From Nitrospira sp. (lineage in GTDB: Bacteria; Nitrospirota; Nitrospiria; Nitrospirales; Nitrospiraceae), in assembly GCA_030692565.1 (NCBI GenBank), contig JAUYAO010000022.1, forward strand, positions 62,001-126,000: DNA of 64,000 bases, in the 5' to 3' direction. Below, piece by piece: positions 46,575 to 55,113 of this stretch. Both the position numbers and the translations under genes were made by a program. The first letter of the stretch is position 1. Each line of letters starts with the position of its first letter. The notes under the pieces were generated by a model. That model had not been told where the DNA came from. It searched no databases and saw nothing but the letters and a program-made list of their open reading frames with translations.

Positions 46575-46683
46575 CGTCAATGGTGATTCGCCAAACGTCA
46601 ATCGTAGGACTGATCCGCGCATGTTCGTCATGGCCTAACATTCTTTGTCCATCTTCACAATTGACGATTGACGGTTGACCTCC
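46571..46683. repeat. Heptamer-repeat cluster between ubiE and the radical SAM gene
   Basis: CGTCAAN-type units lie at 46571-46608 and TTGACGN units at 46656-46683. The right arm ends just ahead of the ATG at 46685, where its last unit runs into the CTCC that stands in front of the start. Confidence 0.7.
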
Positions 46684-46684
46684 T

Positions 46685-48310
46685 ATGGAATCGATCCTTT
46701 ATGTCTTTCTGCCATGCAAGAAGGTCTATCCGATAGGGATCACCTATCTGGCCGACTTCATTCACCGCCGGCAGCCGGACGTGCGCCAACAGATCCTCGA
46801 CCTGTCGCTCTTTCCCGTCTCGCAACGCAGCCAGGCCCTGCGCGATACGGCGGCAGCCTTCAAGCCCGACCTGGTCTGTTTCTCCTGGCGGGATATTCAG
46901 ATCTTCTCTCCCCACGAAGGCGATTCGTCGCTGGAGCATGCGTTCAATTTCTACTTTGCCAGCAATCCGCTCAAGCGCGTGGTGGCATCGTTCGAGGGCG
47001 TGAAGCAGCTCTACCGCTACTACAGCCACATCTACAAAATTCTGTCGTATCCCTGGCTGATCCGGAAAGAGTTCTCAACGGCACAGATCATGATCGGGGG
47101 CGGAGCCTTTACGGCCTTTGCCGATCAGCTTATCGAGAAGTTGCCGGAAGGGACGATCGGCCTGCTCGGCGAAGGGGAAGATGCGATCCTGAAGGTGATC
47201 GAAGGACGCTCGATCGAAGACGAACGCTATATCATCAAAGAAGGCGGGAAAGTCCGGAAAGGCCAGCAGGGCTCACCGGCGCTGCTCGATGCCCTGACGG
47301 TCGATCTGCCTTACCTGACGTCGATCTTCCCTCAGCACCGAGAATTTATCGGCGAATCCATCGGCGTACAGACCAAACGGGGCTGTCCCTACGACTGCGC
47401 CTTCTGCCTGTACCCCTATATTGAAGGAAAGCGGGTCCGGTATCGGCCGCCGGCCATGGTAGTGAAGGATATTTCTCAGCATTACCACCAGTGGGGCGCT
47501 CGGCGGTTCTGGTTTACCGATGCCCAGTTCATCACCGGGAAAGAGGCCTATCCGCAATGCACGGAGATTCTGGAGCGGATTGTCAGCGAAAAGCTGGACA
47601 TCGAGTGGTCCGGCTATATCCGCACCTCGCTCATTACGCCTGAGCTGGCGAAGCTGATGGTGCGGTCGGGCGTGGGAGATCTGGAAGTGGCCATCACGTC
47701 CGGCTCTCAGGAGGTGCTCAACAACCTCCATATGGGGTTCAAGCTCGAGCGCCTCTATGATGGATGCCGCTACCTGGCTGAAGCCGGCTTCAAGGGCAAA
47801 GTTATCCTGAACTATTCGCTCAATTCTCCCAAAGAGACGGAAGAGACGCTTTTGCAAAGCGTGGAGTCCTATAAGATCGTGGCCTCGATCCTGGGAGAGG
47901 AGCGGGTATTCCCTCTGATGTTCTTCCTGGGAATCCAGCCGAATACCGATCTTGAACAGCGCCTGCTTGAAGAAGGGTACCTGTCGGCCGGCTATAACCC
48001 CTTGATGCTCACCCCGACCAGTATCCGGAAGCTGCTCTATAACCCGGCCCCCCTCAATAGCTTCATTGCGAAAGCCTGCCTGAAGGCCTGGGAACGGAAG
48101 GAGGGCAGTCGCGACCCCAGAAAATGGACCGGCTCCCTCTCTCAAACAGCGTCCGCCGATGCCACGAGTCAATCCGGCCAATACGCGGACAAAAGCCTGG
48201 TCAAAGGGATCGAAGGGAACTCCGGCCGGGACGCCCTGCTGTCGCTGGAAGAGATACTCCGATCACGCCCGAGCGCTCGTGGGACGTCAACCGCCACTCG
48301 TCAATCGTGA
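46685..48310 (+). CDS. B12-binding domain radical SAM protein
   Basis: The 541-residue protein has an N-terminal cobalamin-binding-like region (about 1-190: FLPCKKVYPIGITYLADFI, IMIGGGAFT, LLGEGEDAI) and a radical SAM core with the cluster motif RGCPYDCAFC (about 231-240). A later part reads NYSLNSPKETEETLLQSVESY. Proteins of this class methylate or rearrange carbon skeletons (HpnP, BchE and others); the substrate here is unknown. The last dozen codons (RGTSTATRQS) are coded by a heptamer repeat. It precedes the USP/PCP_red gene by 174 bases. Confidence 0.87.
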   Translation: MESILYVFLPCKKVYPIGITYLADFIHRRQPDVRQQILDLSLFPVSQRSQALRDTAAAFKPDLVCFSWRDIQIFSPHEGDSSLEHAFNFYFASNPLKRVVASFEGVKQLYRYYSHIYKILSYPWLIRKEFSTAQIMIGGGAFTAFADQLIEKLPEGTIGLLGEGEDAILKVIEGRSIEDERYIIKEGGKVRKGQQGSPALLDALTVDLPYLTSIFPQHREFIGESIGVQTKRGCPYDCAFCLYPYIEGKRVRYRPPAMVVKDISQHYHQWGARRFWFTDAQFITGKEAYPQCTEILERIVSEKLDIEWSGYIRTSLITPELAKLMVRSGVGDLEVAITSGSQEVLNNLHMGFKLERLYDGCRYLAEAGFKGKVILNYSLNSPKETEETLLQSVESYKIVASILGEERVFPLMFFLGIQPNTDLEQRLLEEGYLSAGYNPLMLTPTSIRKLLYNPAPLNSFIAKACLKAWERKEGSRDPRKWTGSLSQTASADATSQSGQYADKSLVKGIEGNSGRDALLSLEEILRSRPSARGTSTATRQS

Positions 48311-48342
48311 ACTGAGCCGGGTGACGCATGGCGGTTGACGTC
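48283..48342. repeat. Heptamer-repeat cluster forming the 3' end of the radical SAM gene
   Basis: CGTCAAN-type units at 48283-48310 supply the last codons and the stop of the upstream gene; TTGACGN-type units at 48321-48342 form the inverted arm. Confidence 0.65.
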
Positions 48343-48354
48343 CCCCTCCTCGCC

Positions 48355-48384
48355 TTGCATTCCAGATTGGCCCAATGCTATTAT
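48355..48384 (+). promoter_or_regulatory. Predicted sigma70-type promoter for the USP/PCP_red operon
   Basis: TTGCAT (48355-48360), an 18-base spacer, then TATTAT (48379-48384). It lies 100 bases before the start codon at 48485, in an otherwise featureless leader, and after the repeat arm. Prediction from sequence only. Confidence 0.4.
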
Positions 48385-48484
48385 CCGACCTCTTTTATGC
48401 CGGGGATATCAGGCAACCGTTTGGTTTTCCTCACAATTATGACGGTTCTCCCCGACAAAAAGAGGCCTTGGAGGAGGCGTCTCA

Positions 48485-50578
48485 ATGTATAAGACCATCT
48501 ATATCCCGGTCGATAATTCCGACCATTCGAATACAGCGGTCGACGTGGGCGTCGAGTTCGCGAAGACCTTCGGGTCCAAGATTGTCGGCAGCCACGTGTA
48601 CGCCGCGAAGATGCACGACAAGCGCTTCAAGCAAATGGAAGCGGGACTGCCTGAGGAATATCACGATGAAAAGGAACTGGACCGCCAGCGGCAGATCCAC
48701 GATTCGCTGATCACGCGCGGACTCCAGATCATCACGGACTCCTACCTCGACTACGTCGACAAGAAGTGCAACGAGTCCAACCTCCCGATCGAACGCAAAT
48801 CCCTCGAAGGGCGCAATTGGAAAGTGCTCGTCGAAGATATCAATACCAACGCCTACGATCTGGTCATCATGGGCGCGCTAGGCGTCGGCGCGGTGAAAGA
48901 CAGCGTGATCGGCAGCAATACCGAACGCGTGATCCGCCGCATCCGCAACTCGGACATGTTCATCATCAAGAACACCGAGCCGATGAACAACGGCAAGATC
49001 GTGGTGGCGGTCGACGGTAGCCCCTATTCCTTCGGCGGGTTGATGACGGGTCTGGCCCTCGGCAAGGCTTTCAACCGGCCGGTCGAAGTCATCTCCGCCT
49101 TCGATCCGTACTTCCATTACGCGGCCTTCCACAGCATCTCCGGCGTGTTGAACGAAGAAGCCGGCAAGGTCTTCCGGTTCAAGGAACAGGAAAAGCTGCA
49201 CGAAGAAATTATCGACAGCGGCCTGGCCAAAATCTATCAGTCGCACCTCGATGTGTCCCGTGAAATTGCCCAAGCCGAGAACACCGACGTCAAGACGACC
49301 CTTCTTGACGGCAAAGCCTTTGAAAAAATCATTCAGTACGTCCGCAAGGATACCCCCTGGCTGCTCATCGTCGGCCGCATCGGCGTCCATAGCGATGAAG
49401 ACATGGACATCGGCAGCAACACGGAAAACCTGTTGCGCAGCGCCGCCTGCAACGTCCTGGTGTCCAATCGCAAGTACGTGCCGCCGATCGATACGCAAGC
49501 CGAGTACACCATCGCTTGGACGGAAGAAGCCTTGCGGCGGATGGAAAAGATTCCGATCTTCGCTCGCGGCGTGGCCAAGACCGCGGTCCATCGTTATGCC
49601 ATTGAAAAAGGCCACACGATAATCAGCAACACGGTTCTCGATATCGCCATCGGACACATTCTTCCCAAAGGAGCCATGGATGCCATGCGCGCCCTCGGGG
49701 GCAGTCTGGATGCCGCCGGCATCGACCGGGACAAGATGCAGGCGGACGATTCGGTCGCCAAGGACCTCATGGGCAACACCCTGAGCGGCATGATGACCGG
49801 CATCGTCGAAGAAAAGCCGAAGAACTCGGTCGGGACCCAGGCCTACCTCGACCGCATGAGCCAGAATTATTTCGTCTGCGACGGATGCGGCTACATCGGG
49901 AAGGGCGACGCGCCCGTGAAATGCCCGGTCTGCTCCGCCGACGGCGACAAGTTCAAGCTGGTCGACAAACAGATTTTCGAAGCGGCCGCCAAGGCCGAAG
50001 GCGAGCTGGAAACCGATCTCGCTTACGACGATGTCCCCATGCAATGGACGAAGGACGCGAAAGAAGCGATCCGCGCGGTTCCCGCCGGATTCCAACGTCG
50101 CCGCGCCAAGGCCAGAATCGAAAAAAGCGCCCGCAAGCTCGGCATGACGACGATTACACTCGAATACGCCGCCCCCACGATCAAGGAAGCGGCGGACGAA
50201 GACTATCAGCCGATTTTCGCGAACAAAGGCACCGGCACCGCGCCGGAAGCCGAAGAAAAGCTGGCCGCCATGGCCAATGGGACGAACGGCGAGCATGCGA
50301 ACGGCAACGGCGCTGCCAAGCCGGCGGAAACTTCTCCGTTTACCTGGAGCGCTGACGCCCAGGCCAGGCTGGAGCGGGCTCCGGAAGGCTTCATGCGCGA
50401 TTGCACCAAGGCATTGATTGAAAAGCATGCGGAGAAGATCGGAGCGACCCTCATTACGGCTGAAGTGGCCAATGAGGGGATCGAACAGGCCAAGGGCTAT
50501 ATGGCCGATGCGATGAAGACCGGCAATCTGAAGGACATGATTGCCAATCTCACCGGTTCGAAGTCCGGGGCCAACTGA
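48485..50578 (+). CDS. Universal stress protein fused to rubredoxin-like and three PCP_red domains
   Basis: The 697-residue protein starts with two UspA domains (about 1-165 and 168-330; GALGVGAVKDSVIGSNTERV and GRIGVHSDEDMDIGSNTENLL are the nucleotide loops). PCP_red-like modules, the small C-terminal domain of the BchB/ChlB subunit of dark protochlorophyllide reductase, lie at about 338-392 (IAWTEEALRRMEKIP), 517-565 (MQWTKDAKEAIRAVP) and 618-665 (FTWSADAQARLERAP). A rubredoxin-type ribbon (CDGCGYIGKGDAPVKCPVC, about 463-481) lies between the first and second. GGAGGAGG stands about seven bases ahead of the ATG. No photosynthesis gene is in the window. The arrangement suggests a stress-linked redox role around a tetrapyrrole; this is inference. 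Confidence 0.88.
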   Translation: MYKTIYIPVDNSDHSNTAVDVGVEFAKTFGSKIVGSHVYAAKMHDKRFKQMEAGLPEEYHDEKELDRQRQIHDSLITRGLQIITDSYLDYVDKKCNESNLPIERKSLEGRNWKVLVEDINTNAYDLVIMGALGVGAVKDSVIGSNTERVIRRIRNSDMFIIKNTEPMNNGKIVVAVDGSPYSFGGLMTGLALGKAFNRPVEVISAFDPYFHYAAFHSISGVLNEEAGKVFRFKEQEKLHEEIIDSGLAKIYQSHLDVSREIAQAENTDVKTTLLDGKAFEKIIQYVRKDTPWLLIVGRIGVHSDEDMDIGSNTENLLRSAACNVLVSNRKYVPPIDTQAEYTIAWTEEALRRMEKIPIFARGVAKTAVHRYAIEKGHTIISNTVLDIAIGHILPKGAMDAMRALGGSLDAAGIDRDKMQADDSVAKDLMGNTLSGMMTGIVEEKPKNSVGTQAYLDRMSQNYFVCDGCGYIGKGDAPVKCPVCSADGDKFKLVDKQIFEAAAKAEGELETDLAYDDVPMQWTKDAKEAIRAVPAGFQRRRAKARIEKSARKLGMTTITLEYAAPTIKEAADEDYQPIFANKGTGTAPEAEEKLAAMANGTNGEHANGNGAAKPAETSPFTWSADAQARLERAPEGFMRDCTKALIEKHAEKIGATLITAEVANEGIEQAKGYMADAMKTGNLKDMIANLTGSKSGAN

Positions 50579-51981
50579 TGGGTAAATCGCTCCCGATGCT
50601 GAGCCTCCCGTCTTTGCAGGGAGCGCTCGGGTCGCTTCAACAACAGATCACGCAGTTCATGACCCCTGCGCCGAAGGGCGAAGGAGTGTACGACGGCCGG
50701 ACCGTCGATGACTTCAAGCCATATCTCGTTGCGCTCAATCTGACAAAACGCTGCAATCTCAAGTGCGATCACTGCTACCTCGATGCCACCACCAAGTCGG
50801 CCGGCGGCGACGACGAGCTCTCCACTGAAGAGTGTTACAAGCTCATTGATCAAATTGCCGAAGTGAATAAAGGCTGCCTGCTGGTCATCACCGGCGGAGA
50901 GCCGCTGGTCCGTCCCGACATTCTCGATATCGCCCGCCACGCGGTGAAGCTCGGCTTCATGGTGGTCTTCGGAACCAACGGCATGCTCATCAACGATCAG
51001 ATGGCCAAAGCCCTCGTCGAGATCGGCGTGATGGGCGTCGGCATCAGCATCGATTCGCTCGATGCCGCCAAGCACAATTCTTTCCGTGGCGTCCCGGGCG
51101 CCTGGGAGGCCGCGGTGGCCGGCATTGAAGCCAGCAAGCGCAACGGCCTTCAATTCCAAGTCCATTTCAGCGCGCAACCGATGAACTATCAGGAGCTGCC
51201 CGCGGTCATCGAGTGGTCACATCAACTGGGTGCGCGAGTCCTCAATGTGTTCTTCATGGTCTGCACGGGCCGCGGCGAAGAGCTCACGGACATCACGCCG
51301 GCGCAGTACGAGGAAGTGCTGGGCTATCTGGTCAATTGCCAGGACAATTATAAGGGCATGCTGGTCCGCGCCCGTTGCGCCCCCCACTTCAAGCGCCTGG
51401 CTTACGAGAAAGATCCGAACTCTCCCATCACGAAAGCGACCGGTTACATGGGCGGCGGCTGCCTCGCCGGCACCAATTACGCGCGCGTGACGCCGAACGG
51501 TGAATTGACGCCCTGTCCCTATATGCCGCTCTCTGCCGGCAATGTCCGCGAGAACAGCTTCGTCGATCTCTGGGAAAAGTCCGACGTCTTCAATTCCTTC
51601 CGCTACCCGCAGCTCAAGGGGAAATGCGGCGACTGCGAATATACCGATATCTGCGGGGGCTGCCGCGCCCGTCCGTACGTGGATCATGGCGACTGGCTGG
51701 ATGAAGATGAGTGGTGTCTCTACACCCCCAAAGGCGGCGAGAAGATCAAGGTGGCCTTCAACGTCCCAGAAGAATCCGTCATCCCCTGGGACGAGGCATC
51801 CGAGCTGCGTTTGAGCCGTATCCCCTATTTTCTCCGCGCGATGGTCAAAAAAGGCGTCGAGAAGCATGCCCGCGAGAATAGCGTCTCGCTCATCACCATC
51901 GAGCTGATGGAAGAGCTCAGAAAAAAGCGATTCGGCAACGACGCGCCCGTCTTCAATTTCGACATGAAGGGTAAGGAGTGA
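50578..51981 (+). CDS. Radical SAM/SPASM protein (NirJ/AhbD-like) with C-terminal PCP_red domain
   Basis: The 467-residue protein has a radical SAM core (about 50-260) with CNLKCDHC (about 60-67), the GGEP loop ITGGEPLV, and NPDG-like VTPNGELTPCPY. A SPASM region holds extra cluster cysteines (CPYMPLS, CGDCEYTDICGGCRA, about 302-368). NirJ and AhbD use this layout to trim side chains of heme precursors. The last 60 residues (IPWDEASELRLSRIPYFLRAMVKKGVEKHARENS) are a PCP_red module like those in the upstream protein. It starts on the base where the upstream gene stops, so the two are translationally coupled. Confidence 0.88.
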   Translation: MGKSLPMLSLPSLQGALGSLQQQITQFMTPAPKGEGVYDGRTVDDFKPYLVALNLTKRCNLKCDHCYLDATTKSAGGDDELSTEECYKLIDQIAEVNKGCLLVITGGEPLVRPDILDIARHAVKLGFMVVFGTNGMLINDQMAKALVEIGVMGVGISIDSLDAAKHNSFRGVPGAWEAAVAGIEASKRNGLQFQVHFSAQPMNYQELPAVIEWSHQLGARVLNVFFMVCTGRGEELTDITPAQYEEVLGYLVNCQDNYKGMLVRARCAPHFKRLAYEKDPNSPITKATGYMGGGCLAGTNYARVTPNGELTPCPYMPLSAGNVRENSFVDLWEKSDVFNSFRYPQLKGKCGDCEYTDICGGCRARPYVDHGDWLDEDEWCLYTPKGGEKIKVAFNVPEESVIPWDEASELRLSRIPYFLRAMVKKGVEKHARENSVSLITIELMEELRKKRFGNDAPVFNFDMKGKE

Positions 51982-52028
51982 GGCCGTAACGCGGGCGAAC
52001 TTTCGCTGCGTTCCCTCATGAAAGCTCT

Positions 52029-52538
52029 ATGGACGCCCTCCAAAGCATCGTCACCGATCTGAACACCCTGATTCCGATCATCAATCACTGGTTCCATCTG
52101 CTGTCGGCCATCATTTGGATCGGCGGACTGGCGTTTCTTGTCATGGCCGTTACTCCGGGGCTGAAGAAAGCCGTGGCCAAAGAACAGATCAAGCCCATCA
52201 GTGATGTGTTTTACCAGCACTATAGGAAGATAGCCGGGATCCTCTTGGTGGTGCTCCTGTTTACCGGCGGGATCAATCTGCACTACGTCAATCAGGTCAT
52301 GACCTCGCAGACCCAGCTGGGGATCCAGCACAATGCCAAGTACTTGACCATTTTCTTCATCAAGCTCGGGTTAGTCCTGTGCTTGCTCACCCTGTTTCTC
52401 TACACCGTCATCTTCAAGTCAGATGATGAAGCAGAGGAGGATGAGGATTATGAAGTCATTCCCTATCAGCGCGCGGCTCTCTGGATGGGATTTTTTATCG
52501 TCCTCTGTGCTGCCGCAATGAAACATCTGCACCTATAA
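52029..52538 (+). CDS. CopD-like/DUF2269-type membrane protein
   Basis: The 169-residue protein has four hydrophobic segments (about 16-45, 68-88, 105-130, 145-165) with His in the first (NHWFHLLSAIIWIGGLAF) and later (INLHYV, MKHLHL). This recalls the CopD/DUF2269 group of b-type heme or copper membrane proteins. An acidic loop (SDDEAEEDEDYE) lies before the last segment. It follows the radical SAM gene by 47 bases on the same strand and could give the system a membrane partner. Confidence 0.78.
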   Translation: MDALQSIVTDLNTLIPIINHWFHLLSAIIWIGGLAFLVMAVTPGLKKAVAKEQIKPISDVFYQHYRKIAGILLVVLLFTGGINLHYVNQVMTSQTQLGIQHNAKYLTIFFIKLGLVLCLLTLFLYTVIFKSDDEAEEDEDYEVIPYQRAALWMGFFIVLCAAAMKHLHL

Positions 52539-53058
52539 ACACTTCATACGCCCTCTCGCTCGCACCCTGTATCAAAGCAGATAGCCCTCGTACCGGTTCA
52601 GATACATCGATCTGATCCAGATTTTCTCCTTCGCTCGGCGTCATCGCCGCCTCAATTCTCCACTGCAAGAAATCAACGTCTTAGAACTCATTCGCTCGAA
52701 TGAGTGACGTGACCCGCCTGGTACGCCCATTGCTGTACTACTAGTCCGTACTTGTTCTCCCATACATACCTTCGAACAAGGGATCGTTCACTTTGGCTAT
52801 GACGACTTTTTCGTTCATTACTCCATTCGACCGGATATGGCATGGCGCGACGCTGCCAGTTACGCACCTTGTCTCTGAGGGTTCCCCTCTGCAGGGTGAT
52901 GCGGTTTCTGGATTGTGCCCATCCAGAAACACGCTGGTGCCTTCGTCCATGGCCATGAGCGCCGTGCCTCCGAAAGGAGGCACGGCCTATCGCCACCATT
53001 GCGTTACACAGACTCACGGAAACTTCTTATGCACCGCCTTCATCATGAAAGGGCTGCC
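52539..53058. other. 520-bp gap with three strong hairpins and no convincing gene
   Basis: Perfect or near-perfect inverted repeats are ACTCATTCG-CT-CGAATGAGT (52686-52705), a 10-bp stem GTTTCTGGAT with a 7-base loop (52904-52930), and an 11-bp stem GCCGTGCCTCC closed by a GAAA tetraloop (52961-52986). Small frames of about 80-110 codons exist on both strands, but none shows a plausible family or a ribosome-binding site. It may hold a structured RNA or a small non-autonomous repeat. Confidence 0.45.
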
Positions 53059-53529
53059 ATGGTGATGACCAATCCCCCAGCAGAGTCGATCATGGAGAAT
53101 ACCCCGAGACCTGAACGGGCTCGAGCTCAGGACGATCCTCAGAAGGTTTCCGCACATCACAGACCGACCACCAGACTGACGATCACACTTCCAATGCAGC
53201 TGGTCAATCAATTGCGGGATGCCGCCTACTGGACACCCCACACCACACTGGCCTGGCTCGTAGAAGATGCCCTTCGTGCGACGCTCACGACGATGGAACT
53301 CGCAAACCGTGGCCCATTCCCTCCTCGCGAGCAGGAATTGAAAGCTGGACGCCCTCGCGGAGCACGAGGGGCTGGACGAACCCAAATGCTCCCGATACGG
53401 CAACCGGTGTCCAGAAAACCGAACGGAGAGGCAGCCATATCGCCGAAGCAATGGCCCGCATCCCCGGGACAAAATAGGGTGAGTGGGAAGTCCGTCATAC
53501 CCAACGCAGAAGGACACGTGAGCGGCTAA
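53059..53529 (+). CDS. Small ribbon-helix-helix-like protein
   Basis: The 156-residue protein has a core of about 60 residues, [22 protein letters not shown] followed by [24 protein letters not shown]. That is a beta strand and two helices as in ribbon-helix-helix DNA-binding or antitoxin proteins. The flanks are Pro/Arg-rich and look disordered. The start at 53059 has AAAGGG about seven bases before it. No toxin-like gene is adjacent. It could be a DNA-binding regulator or a lone antitoxin-like protein. Confidence 0.65.
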   Translation: MVMTNPPAESIMENTPRPERARAQDDPQKVSAHHRPTTRLTITLPMQLVNQLRDAAYWTPHTTLAWLVEDALRATLTTMELANRGPFPPREQELKAGRPRGARGAGRTQMLPIRQPVSRKPNGEAAISPKQWPASPGQNRVSGKSVIPNAEGHVSG

Positions 53530-53577
53530 GCGGCTCTACTGTTCCACTGCCCCGGGGCGGATTCGTCGAGCGGGATA

Positions 53578-54339
53578 TTAGGAGGTGCGTTGACCGGAGG
53601 ACGCCCGTTTGAACACGGCCTTCAATCCGAAATAGGCGAACGAGTCTTTCAGGTTTGAGTACAGACGATGAAACCGGCCCATTTCAGGATTCGTGACATA
53701 CTCCATCGTCAGCGCCACCCGCTCCTCCCCCTCCGCCGGAGGGGTGACCGCATGCCAGAGCTTGTCGCCGTTGAAAATGACCATGTCCCCGGGCTCGGTA
53801 ATGAGTTCGAGATGCTGCGTCTCCTTCGCCGGATCGTCCTTAAACAGATCACACACCAGCTTGCAGTGCGATGACCGGTCGACCATTCCCATCAAGATCG
53901 TATAGCGCGCGCCCTTGTAGTACGACGTATCGTAATGAAAGCCGATATGGTCCCCCGGCTCCGTGTAGTAGTAGAGCGCACAGGAATGCGGATCATCGTC
54001 CGGGCATAACAGCAGATTCGCATGCACCAACCGGTTGAGAAAGCTGCGATAGGCGGTCGACCGGTAGAGGTCGAGGAACAAGGGCGCCTGCTCCTGCACC
54101 GTATAGTAGCTGACGCTGCCGCCCTTCTTGTGGCCGGGGATATAGTTGCGGTTGATGCGCGGCTTGAGCCCTTCCACCTGCGGCACAAATGCTGATTCGA
54201 CAAACGACCACGGAAGAAATTGCTTGATGACAAGAAACTCGTTCTGATCCCAGTAGGTCTTGTGCAACCGGTCGAAATCGAGCGCCGCAACGGCCCGGTC
54301 GACGGCTTCCGTCACTGACTGTGCGCTGGTCGATTGCAT
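53578..54339 (-). CDS. 2OG-Fe(II) oxygenase family protein
   Basis: The 253-residue protein has the double-stranded beta-helix iron site: HYDTSYYKGARYTILMGMVDRS carries the HxD pair (about 134-136) and LWHAVTPP the distal His (about 197), with Arg in EERVALTMEY to bind oxoglutarate (about 207). Such enzymes hydroxylate small molecules, proteins or nucleic-acid bases; the substrate is unknown. It is the first gene seen at the left end of the minus-strand run, 63 bases from lolA, with which it may share a transcript. Confidence 0.85.
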   Translation of the reverse strand: MQSTSAQSVTEAVDRAVAALDFDRLHKTYWDQNEFLVIKQFLPWSFVESAFVPQVEGLKPRINRNYIPGHKKGGSVSYYTVQEQAPLFLDLYRSTAYRSFLNRLVHANLLLCPDDDPHSCALYYYTEPGDHIGFHYDTSYYKGARYTILMGMVDRSSHCKLVCDLFKDDPAKETQHLELITEPGDMVIFNGDKLWHAVTPPAEGEERVALTMEYVTNPEMGRFHRLYSNLKDSFAYFGLKAVFKRASSGQRTS

Positions 54340-54402
54340 GTCTTCGCCCTCTCCCTCCCGTCTCGCTCTCGCGACGACCTCAACTCGCCTGACAGAAGCC
54401 GG

Positions 54403-55113
54403 CTAATTCAATACCGGCGCCTTGACCACCTCGACATCGGCCGGTGCCTTGAAGTCGAAGACCTCTTCCCCCAGTCCGAGATTCGGTTTTAACGAGGAAA
54501 ATTCGAACGTGGCCACATTCCCGCTGATCTCATGGAGCCACACGGTACGAATAAAATAGGTCTTCGGAAAGACCTCCACGACGATCCGCTGCACATGCCG
54601 CGAGGGATCTGTCTCGCGCCCCTTCGGCACCAGACTCAGGAGGCGAAGCCCGCCCGCACCGCGCTCTTTCCCGGTCGCCGGAGAAATCTCAAAGGACTCT
54701 TCCAGCTTCGCCGCTCCCTGCAACAGTTCCAACGGCGCCTGCGATGCCGCCATGTGCGTCAGCTTCCCGATGAGCACCTGCTTATGCTCCGGCACATACA
54801 CTTTGACGTCGTCGTGGTTCACATAAATCTGTTCGTTAGCCGGATCGAGATAGTCCCACCGCAGTCGTCCCGGCTTCTTGATGTAGACCTTGCCCGAGGA
54901 CGTCACCGGCCGCTCGAATCCCTCAATTCTGGTCTTTTGCGTAAAGTCCGCCTGGAGATCCTTCGTCTTTTCATAACGGGCCTGCAACTGCCGCACGACC
55001 TCGTGCACTTCCTGCATCGCTTTCTCATCAGGCACCGCATCGACGGCCCAGACAGACCATACCGGCACGCACACCGCAATCCCGACGAACACCAGGGCTT
55101 TCCATCCACTCAT
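54403..55113 (-). CDS. lolA: Outer-membrane lipoprotein carrier protein LolA
   Basis: LolA carries lipoproteins across the periplasm to LolB or the outer membrane. The 236-residue protein has a signal peptide ending near WAVDA (about 1-26), then VRQLQARYEKTKDLQADFTQKT, GKVYIKKPGRLRWDYLDP and QIYVNHDDVKVYVPEHKQV, which match the LolA fold, and ends with LGLGEEVFDFKAPADVEVV. It overlaps the ftsK stop by four bases. The lolA-ftsK pairing is common in bacteria with two membranes. Confidence 0.9.
   Translation of the reverse strand: MSGWKALVFVGIAVCVPVWSVWAVDAVPDEKAMQEVHEVVRQLQARYEKTKDLQADFTQKTRIEGFERPVTSSGKVYIKKPGRLRWDYLDPANEQIYVNHDDVKVYVPEHKQVLIGKLTHMAASQAPLELLQGAAKLEESFEISPATGKERGAGGLRLLSLVPKGRETDPSRHVQRIVVEVFPKTYFIRTVWLHEISGNVATFEFSSLKPNLGLGEEVFDFKAPADVEVVKAPVLN

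Noticed and set aside
48878-50428. Minus-strand open frame of 516 codons
   Set aside because: Antisense of the USP/PCP_red gene; it is rich in Val/Gly/Asp and has no family match that I recognise.
52741-52983. Minus-strand 80-codon frame in the 520-bp gap
   Set aside because: No ribosome-binding site or recognisable fold, and it runs through the hairpins; it could be real but I cannot support it.
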